From: Anaerococcus rubeinfantis
Lineage (GTDB): Bacteria > Bacillota > Clostridia > Tissierellales > Peptoniphilaceae
DNA length: 64,000 bases
Direction of reading: 5' to 3'
NCBI RefSeq assembly: GCF_001487145.1
Contig: NZ_LN913016.1
Coordinates: 434,001-498,000 of the forward strand
Part shown: piece by piece, positions 28,398-36,821 of the stretch
Layout of the letters: each line of letters opens with the position of its first letter
Numbering within the stretch: position 1 is the stretch's first letter
Made by a program: the position numbers and the translations under genes
The notes under the pieces: generated by a model
Seen by the model: the letters and a program-made list of their open reading frames with translations, nothing else
Database searches by the model: none
What the model was told of the DNA's origin: nothing

Positions 28398-29038
28398 TTA
28401 TATCCAACTCCAAAGACTGTTTCTATTGGGTCATAGGGCTTTAATTTATTTCTTATTCTAGAAATGTTGACACTCAGTGTATTTTGATCAATAAATTCAT
28501 CATCTATTCCCCAAACAAAATCAAATAGTAATTCCTTAGTAATAACTTGAGACTTATTTTTTATCAGGTAGTATAAAATTTTTGTCTCTGTCCTTGTGAG
28601 ATCTATATTTTTATTGTCTACATAGAAAGTATTTTCATTGAAATTAAAGTCTAGACCATCTTTCTTATAAAGATTTAAATCACTAGAAACTATTTTTTCA
28701 AAAGCTCTTTTTATCTTTGCTTCTAGGATTCCTAAAGAAAAAGGCTTGGTTAAATAATCATCTGCACCTAAATTTATGGCTGAAATGATATATGCTTCAA
28801 GATCTATGGCTGATAAAACTATAATAGGAATTGATGAAGTTTCTCTAGTGTATTTTATTATTTCAAGACCGTCTCCATCTGGCAAATTCATATCAAGTAA
28901 TATCAAATCCGCATCATCAATAAAATTTTTAGCTTCACTAATTGTGTTTACAGAAAAAACTTCATAATCTTTATTCAAGGCTATGGAAAGTCCTTTATTT
29001 AAATTTTTATCATCTTCAATTATTAATATCTTTTTCAT
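28385..29038 (-). CDS. OmpR-type response regulator (module 2)
   Basis: A 217-residue receiver plus winged-helix regulator: MKKILIIEDD start, phospho-acceptor Asp49 (LILLDMNLPDGDG), conserved Lys in LTKPFSLG, and C terminus TVFGVGYKWNF. ATG 29038 matches homologues; a longer frame from 29053 would add five residues. The upstream Shine-Dalgarno is weak (GACGGTAG). It is a paralogue of the module 1 regulator. Confidence 0.9.
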   Translation of the reverse strand: MKKILIIEDDKNLNKGLSIALNKDYEVFSVNTISEAKNFIDDADLILLDMNLPDGDGLEIIKYTRETSSIPIIVLSAIDLEAYIISAINLGADDYLTKPFSLGILEAKIKRAFEKIVSSDLNLYKKDGLDFNFNENTFYVDNKNIDLTRTETKILYYLIKNKSQVITKELLFDFVWGIDDEFIDQNTLSVNISRIRNKLKPYDPIETVFGVGYKWNF

Positions 29039-29103
29039 AGTTTCTACCGTCATTAATTAGATTCCATAATTACGAATATAGTATCGAATTCTTATGTAAG
29101 TTT

Positions 29104-29294
29104 TCACTCATCTCTATACTCCAATACATCAGATATATCACATTTAAAATACCTACATATCCTGCCAAGTATTTCCATACTCACGTTCTCATCTCGTCCC
29201 ATTTTAGCTATGGTATGAGGAGTTGTGTTTATAGCTTTTTGTAAATCTAGTTTATTCATCTTTTCATCTATTAATTTTTTTCATAATTTATCAT
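29104..29294 (-). pseudogene. Decayed XRE-type (YozG-like) regulator upstream of module 2
   Basis: A 51-codon frame from 29259 reads MNKLDLQKAINTTPHTIAKMGRDENV and then MEILGRICRYFKCDISDVLEYRDE, the second half of a small Cro/CI regulator. Upstream, MINYEK (from 29294) and LIDEK are in broken register, so about ten residues of the first helix are lost or frameshifted. The same gene remnant lies at 15189-15353 before module 1. A short truncated protein could still be made from 29259. Confidence 0.7.
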
Positions 29295-29469
29295 AGGAAA
29301 ATCATATAATTTACCTAGATTTATTCTTATATTTTCAACAGTTTTTCTATAACATTATATCATATTTAAGATTTAATCTTTATAAATATCTTGCTTTGGA
29401 GATTTTGCGTAATTTTTATAAATGAAATAAATTTTAATTAAGATATAAAAGGTGTTTTATTTTATAAAT

Positions 29470-29485
29470 TCACAAATATTTGTGA
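29470..29485. promoter_or_regulatory. Perfect 16-bp palindrome before rbgA
   Basis: TCACAAATATTTGTGA is fully symmetric, flanked by ATTTTAT and TAAAATAT that extend the dyad. It lies 31 bp upstream of the rbgA ATG and overlaps a possible -35/-10 (TAAAAT at 29485-29490), so it could be an operator for a dimeric repressor or a CRP/FNR-like factor. Confidence 0.4.
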
Positions 29486-29515
29486 TAAAATATAAAATAA
29501 AGATTAGGAGGATAT

Positions 29516-30352
29516 ATGAATATAAATTGGTATCCGGGTCATATGAAAAAGACCAAAGAAGAAATTATAAATTCATTAAAACTTGTTGATATAGTTTTAG
29601 AAGTAATAGATGCAAGAATTCCAAAATCATCTAGAAATCCTTTGATTTCAGAAATTACTGAAAAAAAAGATAGGATTATTATAATGAATAAAACTGACCT
29701 ATCAGACCCTGTTGAAAATGAAAAATGGATAAAAAAATTTGCAGCTGATGGGGTTAAAGCTATAAAAATGAATTCTAAAGAAAAAATTAATACAAAAGAA
29801 ATTTATAATATTGCAAAAGAAATTTTGTCTGACAAATTTAAGAAAAACGAAGAAAAAAGTATTGAAAATGAAAATATTAGGATGATGGTTGTTGGTGTTC
29901 CAAATTCTGGAAAGTCTACTTTTATTAATAATATTGCCAAAAGAAAGGGTGCCAGGGTTGGAAATAGGCCTGGAGTTACTCAACAAAAACAATGGATAAA
30001 AACAAATGAAAATATTTTACTTTTGGACACTCCTGGTGTTTTGTGGCCAAAACTTGAAGGAGATTCAGGTCTTAACCTATCTTTTACCAATGCAATCAAA
30101 GATGAAATTTTAAATATTGAGGAATTATGCCTTAAATTTATTGAATTTATGAAAGAATCTTATCCAAAAAATTTAGAAGAAAGGTATAAGATAGACTCTG
30201 ATAAGTCTGCTCTTGAAATTTATGGAGAAATTGGAATAAAAAGAGGGGCAATTATTAGAAAAGGCGAAGTTGATTATACAAGGTGTGCAAATTTAATTTT
30301 TAACGATTTTAGAAGTGGGAAATTAGGAAGGATAACAATTGAAAAAGCCTAG
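29516..30352 (+). CDS. rbgA: Ribosome biogenesis GTPase RbgA (YlqF)
   Basis: A 278-residue circularly permuted GTPase needed for late 50S assembly. The G4 motif NKTD (58-61) precedes G1 GVPNSGKST (127-135) and G3 DTPGVLWP, the reversed order diagnostic of this family, and the N terminus has NWYPGHMKKT. AGGAGG precedes the ATG. It heads rbgA-rnhB-yraN-dprA-topA and overlaps rnhB by 14 bp. Confidence 0.96.
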   Translation: MNINWYPGHMKKTKEEIINSLKLVDIVLEVIDARIPKSSRNPLISEITEKKDRIIIMNKTDLSDPVENEKWIKKFAADGVKAIKMNSKEKINTKEIYNIAKEILSDKFKKNEEKSIENENIRMMVVGVPNSGKSTFINNIAKRKGARVGNRPGVTQQKQWIKTNENILLLDTPGVLWPKLEGDSGLNLSFTNAIKDEILNIEELCLKFIEFMKESYPKNLEERYKIDSDKSALEIYGEIGIKRGAIIRKGEVDYTRCANLIFNDFRSGKLGRITIEKA

Positions 30353-30971
30353 GTATTCTGAATTTAACGACCAAATAAAAAATCAAATACACGAAAAATA
30401 TGATTTAATTGCAGGAATAGATGAAGTTGGAAGGGGTCCTTTGGCAGGACCTGTTGTTGCTTGTGCAGTTATTATGAAAAAAGATTCTCATATCGAAGGA
30501 GTCACAGATTCCAAAAAATTATCCAAAAAGAAAATGAAAGAACTCTACCAAAAAATCATAGATGATTCAATTTCTTTTTCTTTTGGTTATGCAAATAATA
30601 TCCTTATTGATAAAATAAATATAAAAGAGGCGACAAGGCTTGCTATGAAAAATGCTCTTGAAGGCCTTGAAAAAAAACCTCAAATTGTTTTGATTGATGC
30701 TGAAAGAATTGATACAAATATTAAGCAATTAAATATAGTAAAAGGCGATTTATATGAATATGCAATTTCTTGTGCATCAATTCTTGCTAAGGTTAGGAGG
30801 GATAAAATTATGGAAAATTTTTCAAAAATTTATCCATATTATTCTTTTGAAACAAATGCAGGATATGGTACAAAAAAACACTATGAAGGCCTTGAAAAAT
30901 TTGGGGAATGTCCAATTCATAGAAAAACTTTTCTAAGAAAATTTCATGAAAGGCAGCTGTCTTTTTTATGA
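30339..30971 (+). CDS. rnhB: Ribonuclease HII
   Basis: Removes RNA from RNA-DNA hybrids and single ribonucleotides from DNA. The 210 residues contain IAGIDEVGRGPLAGPVV (about 25-40, acidic pair Asp28-Glu29), LIDAERID and SCASILAKVRRD. The start is a TTG at 30339 preceded by GGAAGG at 6 bases; no ATG fits. It overlaps both neighbours slightly, as expected for coupled translation. Confidence 0.95.
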   Translation: MKKPRYSEFNDQIKNQIHEKYDLIAGIDEVGRGPLAGPVVACAVIMKKDSHIEGVTDSKKLSKKKMKELYQKIIDDSISFSFGYANNILIDKINIKEATRLAMKNALEGLEKKPQIVLIDAERIDTNIKQLNIVKGDLYEYAISCASILAKVRRDKIMENFSKIYPYYSFETNAGYGTKKHYEGLEKFGECPIHRKTFLRKFHERQLSFL

Positions 30972-31324
30972 AAAGTAAAAGAAGATCAATAGGAGATTTT
31001 GGGGAGGATATAGCAAAAAGATATTTAGAGAAAAAAGGCTATCAAATTTTAGAGAGAAATTTCCTAAAATCTTACGGAGAAATTGATATTATTTGTATAA
31101 AGGATGATATTTTGACCTTTGTGGAAGTTAAAACAAGAAAAAATGACGAATTTAAACCTGCAAGTTTGGATGTTGATTATTATAAACAAGAAAGAATTAA
31201 AAAAACAGCCCAATCCTATATAATGGAAAAAGATTTGGGCGATTTTTTGATTTCTTTTGATGTGTGCGAAGTTTATCTTGAAGAAAAGATAATTCATTAC
31301 ATAAAAAACGCTTTTGGTGATTAG
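30968..31324 (+). CDS. yraN: YraN/UPF0102 endonuclease-fold protein
   Basis: A 118-residue protein with the PD-(D/E)XK-type core GDFGEDIAKRYLEKKGYQIL...GEIDIICIKDDILTFVEVKTRK. The family lies regularly between rnhB and dprA and is suspected to act in DNA processing or recombination; its reaction is not established. It starts within ATGA overlapping rnhB. Confidence 0.92.
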   Translation: MKSKRRSIGDFGEDIAKRYLEKKGYQILERNFLKSYGEIDIICIKDDILTFVEVKTRKNDEFKPASLDVDYYKQERIKKTAQSYIMEKDLGDFLISFDVCEVYLEEKIIHYIKNAFGD

Positions 31325-32404
31325 ATGGACAAAAAAGACTTATTATTATATTTTAATTTTATAAACTTATCCAACAAAATAATTTTGGATTTTTGTGAAA
31401 ATCTTGATCTGGATAATTTTTTTGACCTTGATAGGAAAATTTTTGAAAATTTATCTAAGATAAATAAGGAAAAGATATTTTCTTCTAAGAATTTAGAAAA
31501 TTTTAAAACCTATAGGGAAAAAGTTTTTAAAGATTCTTATAAAATTTGTACAATTTATGACGAAAATTATCCGATTAATTTATCCTACATAGAAGATAGG
31601 CCATCTCTTTTTTATTACAAGGGAAATTTGGAAAAAGAAGATAAAAACGCCATAGCTTTTGTGGGGGCAAGAAAATGCACCGACTATGGAAAATGGGCAT
31701 GCAAAAAAATTGTTGAAGGTTTTAAGGATACAAATATAAGGACGGTTTCAGGACTTGCCTATGGAATTGATGCAATTAGCCATAAGGTTAGCCTTGAAAA
31801 TAATATAAAAACAATTGGGGTAATAGGTTCAGGTCTTGATATAATTTATCCCAAGGCAAATAAATATTTGTATGAAAAAATCCAAGAAAAGGGAGTAATT
31901 ATTTCAGAATTTCCCTTAGAAACTCCGCCAAATGCCTACAATTTTCCAAGAAGAAATAGGATAATATCAGGACTTAGCAAGGGAGTTTGTGTTATTGAAG
32001 CAAAAGAAAAATCTGGAACTATGATTACAACAAATTTTGCCCTTGAACAGGGAAGGGAAGTGTTTTGTCTTCCAGGAAATATAAATTCGATTTATTCAAA
32101 AGGATGCAATAAACTAATTCAAGAAGGATCCAAACTTGTAATGGATGCAAGTGATATAATAGATGAAATTGAAGATTTTAAAAATATAAATAATAAGAAA
32201 AACAAAATTAATCTTGATGGACTTGATAAAGATGCGGCAAATGTAGTAAAGTATATAATCGACAAGCCATCTTCAAATGCAGATGAGATTTCGCAAAATC
32301 TATCAATGTCGATTGAGGATGTAAATTATATTTTGATATTTTTGGAATTAAATGATTATATAGAAAATATGGGAAACAATGAGTATGTGTGTAAAGGGGA
32401 TTAA
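31325..32404 (+). CDS. dprA: DNA processing protein DprA
   Basis: Loads RecA on incoming single-stranded DNA in natural transformation. At 359 residues it has an N-terminal helical domain, a Rossmann-like core (FVGARKCTDYGKW, SGLAYGIDAISHKV, GVIGSGLDIIYPKAN, SEFPLETPPNAYNFPRRNRIISGLS region) and a C-terminal winged helix (about 300-355). Its presence fits, but does not prove, competence. It directly abuts yraN and topA. Confidence 0.95.
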   Translation: MDKKDLLLYFNFINLSNKIILDFCENLDLDNFFDLDRKIFENLSKINKEKIFSSKNLENFKTYREKVFKDSYKICTIYDENYPINLSYIEDRPSLFYYKGNLEKEDKNAIAFVGARKCTDYGKWACKKIVEGFKDTNIRTVSGLAYGIDAISHKVSLENNIKTIGVIGSGLDIIYPKANKYLYEKIQEKGVIISEFPLETPPNAYNFPRRNRIISGLSKGVCVIEAKEKSGTMITTNFALEQGREVFCLPGNINSIYSKGCNKLIQEGSKLVMDASDIIDEIEDFKNINNKKNKINLDGLDKDAANVVKYIIDKPSSNADEISQNLSMSIEDVNYILIFLELNDYIENMGNNEYVCKGD

Positions 32405-34462
32405 ATGGCAAAAAATTTAGTAATAGTAGAATCTCCAACCAAGGCTAAGTCAATCACTAGGATGTTGGGATCAAATTATAAGGTAAGAGCAACCTATGGT
32501 CATCTTAGGGATTTGCCAAAGTCAAAACTTGGAGTGGATATAGAAAATAATTTTGAACCAAAATATATAAAAGTTCGTGGAAAGGCAAAAACTATAAATG
32601 CCTTAAAAAAAGAAGCTGAAAGTGTAGATAAAGTTTTTCTTGCAACAGACCCTGATAGGGAAGGTGAAGCTATAAGTTGGCATTTGCAATATCTTTTGGG
32701 TCTTGATGAAAATGAATTAAACAGGGTAGAATTTCACGAAATAACAAAAAATAATGTGAAAAATGCTATCAAAAATCCAAGAAAAATTGACCAAAATTTG
32801 GTTGATAGCCAACAAGCAAGAAGGGTTATGGATAGGATTGTAGGTTATGAAATTTCACCGATTTTGTGGAAAAGAGTAAAGTCGGGACTTTCTGCAGGAA
32901 GGGTCCAATCAGTTGCTTTAAAATTAATTGTTGATAAGCAAAGAGAAATTGATTCTTTTGTACCTGAAGAATATTGGACAATTACTGCCAAACACAAGGA
33001 AAATAAAATTGAATTTGAATCAGAATTTTATGGATCAAAATCCAAAAAAATGAAAATTTCAAATGAAAATGGGGCAGAAAAAATCCTAAATAGGATTGAT
33101 AAGGATAAGTTTGAAGTTATTGATATTCAAAAAACAAAAAAGAAAAGAAAGGCTCAAAAGCCTTACACAACTTCAACCCTCCAACAAGATGCTTCAAATA
33201 AACTAGGATTTTCAACCAAATACACCATGGCACTTGCCCAACAATTGTTTGAAGGAATTGATCTTGGTCAAAAGGGAAGAGTAGGTCTTATTACCTATAT
33301 GAGAACTGATGCGACAAGACTTTCAAATGAAATTATTGGAGAAAGTTTATCATATATAAAGGAAAAATTTGGAGAAAAATACGCTTCAAAAGGAAAATCA
33401 TATTCCAAAAAATCAAAAACTAGCCAAGATGCCCACGAAGCAATTAGACCAACATCAATTTATAATGATCCAATTAGCGTAAAAGAATATTTAACTGACC
33501 AACAATATAAACTTTATAAATTAATTTGGACAAGGGTTGTAGCAAGTCAGATGACAGATTATGAATATTTGTCAACATCCATTTCTTTTGACACAAACGG
33601 GGTGATTTTTAAAACAAATGGAAAAATAACCTTGTTTGATGGATTTATGAAAGTTTCAAATGCAAAAGAAAATGAAAATATACTTCCAGATTTAAAAAAA
33701 GGAGATATTATAAAAGCTATTGATATCAAAAAAGACCAACATTTTACAAAACCACCAGCAAATTATACAGAAGCAAGTCTTGTAAAAACTTTGGAAGAAT
33801 ATGGAATAGGAAGACCATCAACCTATTCATCAACAATAGCTTCAATCATTTCAAGAAACTACGTTGAATTAGAACAAAGAAAAATTATTCCGACAAAACT
33901 TGGAATAAGAGTAAATGATTTTTTACAAGAAAGTTTTGACGATATAATAAATGTAGAATTTACAGCGAAAATGGAAGATGAGCTAGATAAAATCGCCCAA
34001 GATGAAGTTTATTGGAAGGATGTTTTAAAATCTTTTTATAAGGGATTTGAAAAAGATTTAAAACAAGTTTCAAAAGATACAACAGATTATAAGGTAAAAG
34101 ATAAAATTTTGGATGAAAAATGTCCAAAATGTGGCCATCCTCTTGCAGAAAAACACGGAAGAAATGGAAAATTTATTGGATGTACAAATTTCCCAGATTG
34201 TGATTTTACAAAATCAATAATAAAAACAACTGGGGTAAAATGTCCAGAATGTGAAGATGGAGAAATTATAGAAAAAGTTTCAAAAAGAGGCAAAAGATTT
34301 TACGGTTGTTCAAATTTTCCAAAATGTGATTACGCAACATGGGATCCACCAACAGGAGAAAAATGTCCAGAATGCGGAGACCTTTTAGTTCACAAAAAAA
34401 ATAGGTCGACAGATGAAATAAAATGCAATTCTTGTGATTATGTAAAGGAAAAAAGAAGATAA
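32405..34462 (+). CDS. topA: DNA topoisomerase I
   Basis: Relaxes negative supercoils by cutting one strand. The 685 residues show the TOPRIM domain (LVIVESPTKAKSI; TDPDREGE at 81-88), the catalytic Tyr298 in LITYMRTDATRLS, and three C-terminal four-cysteine zinc motifs starting about 572, 615 and 658 (CPKCGHP...CTNFPDC, CPECEDGE...CSNFPKC, CPECGD...CNSC). It is the last gene of the rbgA operon. Confidence 0.98.
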   Translation: MAKNLVIVESPTKAKSITRMLGSNYKVRATYGHLRDLPKSKLGVDIENNFEPKYIKVRGKAKTINALKKEAESVDKVFLATDPDREGEAISWHLQYLLGLDENELNRVEFHEITKNNVKNAIKNPRKIDQNLVDSQQARRVMDRIVGYEISPILWKRVKSGLSAGRVQSVALKLIVDKQREIDSFVPEEYWTITAKHKENKIEFESEFYGSKSKKMKISNENGAEKILNRIDKDKFEVIDIQKTKKKRKAQKPYTTSTLQQDASNKLGFSTKYTMALAQQLFEGIDLGQKGRVGLITYMRTDATRLSNEIIGESLSYIKEKFGEKYASKGKSYSKKSKTSQDAHEAIRPTSIYNDPISVKEYLTDQQYKLYKLIWTRVVASQMTDYEYLSTSISFDTNGVIFKTNGKITLFDGFMKVSNAKENENILPDLKKGDIIKAIDIKKDQHFTKPPANYTEASLVKTLEEYGIGRPSTYSSTIASIISRNYVELEQRKIIPTKLGIRVNDFLQESFDDIINVEFTAKMEDELDKIAQDEVYWKDVLKSFYKGFEKDLKQVSKDTTDYKVKDKILDEKCPKCGHPLAEKHGRNGKFIGCTNFPDCDFTKSIIKTTGVKCPECEDGEIIEKVSKRGKRFYGCSNFPKCDYATWDPPTGEKCPECGDLLVHKKNRSTDEIKCNSCDYVKEKRR

Positions 34463-34478
34463 AATTTTGTATAGAAAA

Positions 34479-34782
34479 AGCAGGCTTTAAGCCTGCTCTG
34501 ATTGTAGAAAAACTAAATTTTCACCCATTTCGAGCGAACGTAGTGAGTCGAGAAATCTCATGAGATCTCTCCATGCGTTCGTTTCACTCACACTAAAACT
34601 TATTTGTTACACAAACTTTTTCGTGCTTTCGCATTTAGTTTTAGGGATAAATATGCCAAATCAAGGCATATTTATCTAGTCGAGATGGGTTTTAGCGTAA
34701 TTTTATTTTTAAATCATTAATGAGTCATTAAACTGACTTTGTCTACGCTCTGAGCAGGCTTTTAGGCCTGCTTTATTTTTTT
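34479..34782. repeat. Hairpin-rich non-coding island between topA and mscL
   Basis: The 325-bp gap holds no gene but several ordered dyads. It is bounded by two near-identical hairpins, AGCAGGCTTTAAGCCTGCT (34479-34497) and AGCAGGCTTTTAGGCCTGCT (34753-34772, followed by a T-rich stretch). Inside, ACCCATTTCGA pairs with TCGAGATGGGT (about 34679-34689), GATAAATATGCC (34646-34657) pairs perfectly with GGCATATTTATC (34665-34676), and AGCGTA pairs with TACGCT (about 34693 and 34744). The centre is richer in G+C (CGAGCGAACGTAGTGAGTCGAG) than the surroundings. The boundary hairpins may terminate topA and separate it from mscL. Confidence 0.6.
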
Positions 34783-34787
34783 GAAAA

Positions 34788-35195
34788 TTATTTAATTTCT
34801 TCAGAAAATCCTTCAAGTTTTGATGTACAGTGAGGACATCTTGTTGCTTCTATGTCTATTTCACTTTTGCAATGAGGACAAATTTTTGTTGTTTCTTCTA
34901 CAACTTCTTCTTTTTTTGCTTTATTTAAAGCTTTAACAATTAAAAATAAGAATAGGGCAATAATTAAAAATGTTATAACTGCATTAATAACGCTACCTAT
35001 TTGTAATTTTGCTCCAAAAAAATTAACTGCTAAATCTTCGTAATCAACTCCTGCTGTAAGGCCTGAAATAATTGGCATTAAAATTCCATCTACAACTGCA
35101 TTTACAATTGCAGTAAAAGCAGACCCCATTATAAGACCAATTGCAAGATCAATTACATTTCCTTTTGATATAAATTCTTTAAATTCTTTCCACAT
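34788..35195 (-). CDS. mscL: Large-conductance mechanosensitive channel with C-terminal zinc ribbon
   Basis: A pressure-release channel that opens under membrane tension. Residues 1-95 are MscL: FKEFISKGNVIDLAIGLIMG start, first pore helix 15-45, second helix about 67-92. The normal C-terminal helix bundle is replaced by a zinc ribbon with Cys106, Cys109, Cys120 and Cys123 (CPHCKSEIDIEATRCPHC). Such tails occur in some Firmicute MscL proteins; their role is unclear. AGGAG precedes the ATG, and the gene is alone on the minus strand. Confidence 0.94.
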   Translation of the reverse strand: MWKEFKEFISKGNVIDLAIGLIMGSAFTAIVNAVVDGILMPIISGLTAGVDYEDLAVNFFGAKLQIGSVINAVITFLIIALFLFLIVKALNKAKKEEVVEETTKICPHCKSEIDIEATRCPHCTSKLEGFSEEIK

Positions 35196-35322
35196 AATAA
35201 CTCCTTTTTTTTATTCTTTTTCATTATACTAACTATTCCGAAAATATCCATGATAGAAAATATTTTTAAAATAGTATAATGACTATATAGAGTATATATG
35301 AAAAGATATCAGGAGTATATTT

Positions 35323-35904
35323 ATGAAAAATTTACAAGTTGATGATGAATTTTATAAAAAATTATCAAAATATGCAGTTTTTATTCCTATAATAAATATT
35401 GATGGAAAAGACCATATTTTGTTTGAAGTTAGAAGCAAAATGATTTCGCAAGCTGGGGAAGTTTCTCTTCCTGGAGGAGGGCTTCATGAGGGTGAAAATT
35501 TTGAAATGGCAGCTATAAGAGAATGTAGGGAAGAGTTGAATTTAGATGAAAAAGATATTTCACTTTCGGGTTATTCTTCTATGATTTTGTCTTCTTCAAA
35601 TAGGATTATAAAAGCATATTATGGAAGGATTAACAAAGATTTTGAAAATATTTCTTATAATATGGAAGTTGATTCTATTTTTACAGTTTCAATTGATTAT
35701 TTAAAAAATAATCCTCCAGAAAAATATAGGGCCAAGCTAAATATGGATTTGCCAGATGATTTTCCTTTTGAAAAAATTCCAAATGGAAAAAATTATAATT
35801 TCTGGCAAAGGTATCACACTTTTTATTTTTATGATACTAAACCAGTAATTTGGGGAATGACTGCACAAGTTTTGAAAGACTTTTTGAAATCTTATGAGAA
35901 TTAA
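35323..35904 (+). CDS. Nudix hydrolase, CoA-pyrophosphatase-like
   Basis: A 193-residue hydrolase with a full Nudix box at about 51-73 (GGGLHEGENF...AIRECREELNL, the REUXEE core intact) preceded by SQAGEVSLPGG, the arrangement seen in the YeaB/NudL subgroup that cleaves coenzyme A. Substrate assignment is by resemblance only. AGGAG lies before the ATG. It is probably a single-gene unit. Confidence 0.85.
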   Translation: MKNLQVDDEFYKKLSKYAVFIPIINIDGKDHILFEVRSKMISQAGEVSLPGGGLHEGENFEMAAIRECREELNLDEKDISLSGYSSMILSSSNRIIKAYYGRINKDFENISYNMEVDSIFTVSIDYLKNNPPEKYRAKLNMDLPDDFPFEKIPNGKNYNFWQRYHTFYFYDTKPVIWGMTAQVLKDFLKSYEN

Positions 35905-35979
35905 TTTCTTATAAAGATTTGCTATTTGTGGTAAAATTAGTATATAAGACTAATATTTGTTTAAGAGAAAGATGTGGTT

Positions 35980-36813
35980 ATGAAAAGTTATATTATAGAA
36001 AAATTTAAAGATTATTCTAAATCAAATGAAAAGGTCAAGGCGATTTTTTTCATAAAAGAAGAAAATAATAATGAATATTTTACAAATGTTTATGCTGTTT
36101 TTTCTGAAATTATAATTTCAAAAATCAAAGAAGACTTAGAAAAAGTTTTTGATGATTATGCAATAATTAACAAGAGAAAGGATTCTTTTGAATTTGATAA
36201 AAAAAATCAGCAATTTACAAAATTTGAGATTTATACCAATGATTCAACAAAAATTTCCATAAATATTCTTGTGGAAGATAGGGCGGGTGAATTTATAAAA
36301 CTTTGCCCAGGAAATATTGAGTTTGTTTGTGATGAGATAAATCTTAAAGAAGAAGTAGAAAATGCTAATCTTGTTTATAAACTTCCTAGGGAATTTGAAT
36401 TTGATGAATGTGGAAAAAACTTTTTCTCTCTGGCTTTGGATGTTTCATTTAATTTAATGTCAAGGGATATGATAAGTGCTGGATTTAAGATGCAAGCTAT
36501 GAGAGATGAGCTTTATAAAACGCTTAATTGGTATATAATTGATAAATTTAACCAGGGAATGGATGCGGGTGAAAGTGGAAAAAACTTTATCCATACCTTG
36601 GAGGCTGATCTTAAGGAAGAATTGATTTTGACTTTTAGGTCTAGTGATATTATGGAGTTTTATAGTTCGATTTTTGCAGCTTGTCAATTATTTAGAAAAG
36701 TTGGTATGAAATTAGCTGAAAAATTTGAATTTTCTTATCCAAAAAAAGACGATGTATATACATTGAAACTTTTGAGAAAGAATTTCAAAAAAATGGAATC
36801 ATTACAAGTTTAG
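35980..36813 (+). CDS. Divergent aminoglycoside-6-adenylyltransferase-like protein
   Basis: A 277-residue protein whose C-terminal part (FFSLALDVSFNLMSRDMISAGFKMQAMRDELYKTLNWYI, about 148-188, quoted in part) resembles the helical domain of streptomycin 6-adenylyltransferases. The N-terminal nucleotidyltransferase signature is eroded: the place of the GSR loop reads IKEENNNEYF and no DxD metal pair is visible. Length and a uniform reading frame argue against simple decay. It may bind a nucleotide or have another function; I would not call it a resistance gene. The start could also be GTG 35974. Confidence 0.55.
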   Translation: MKSYIIEKFKDYSKSNEKVKAIFFIKEENNNEYFTNVYAVFSEIIISKIKEDLEKVFDDYAIINKRKDSFEFDKKNQQFTKFEIYTNDSTKISINILVEDRAGEFIKLCPGNIEFVCDEINLKEEVENANLVYKLPREFEFDECGKNFFSLALDVSFNLMSRDMISAGFKMQAMRDELYKTLNWYIIDKFNQGMDAGESGKNFIHTLEADLKEELILTFRSSDIMEFYSSIFAACQLFRKVGMKLAEKFEFSYPKKDDVYTLKLLRKNFKKMESLQV

Positions 36814-36821
36814 GGGGATAG

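Noticed and set aside
35980-36813. Aminoglycoside resistance gene
   Set aside because: The catalytic nucleotidyltransferase motifs are not visible, so a resistance call is not supported.
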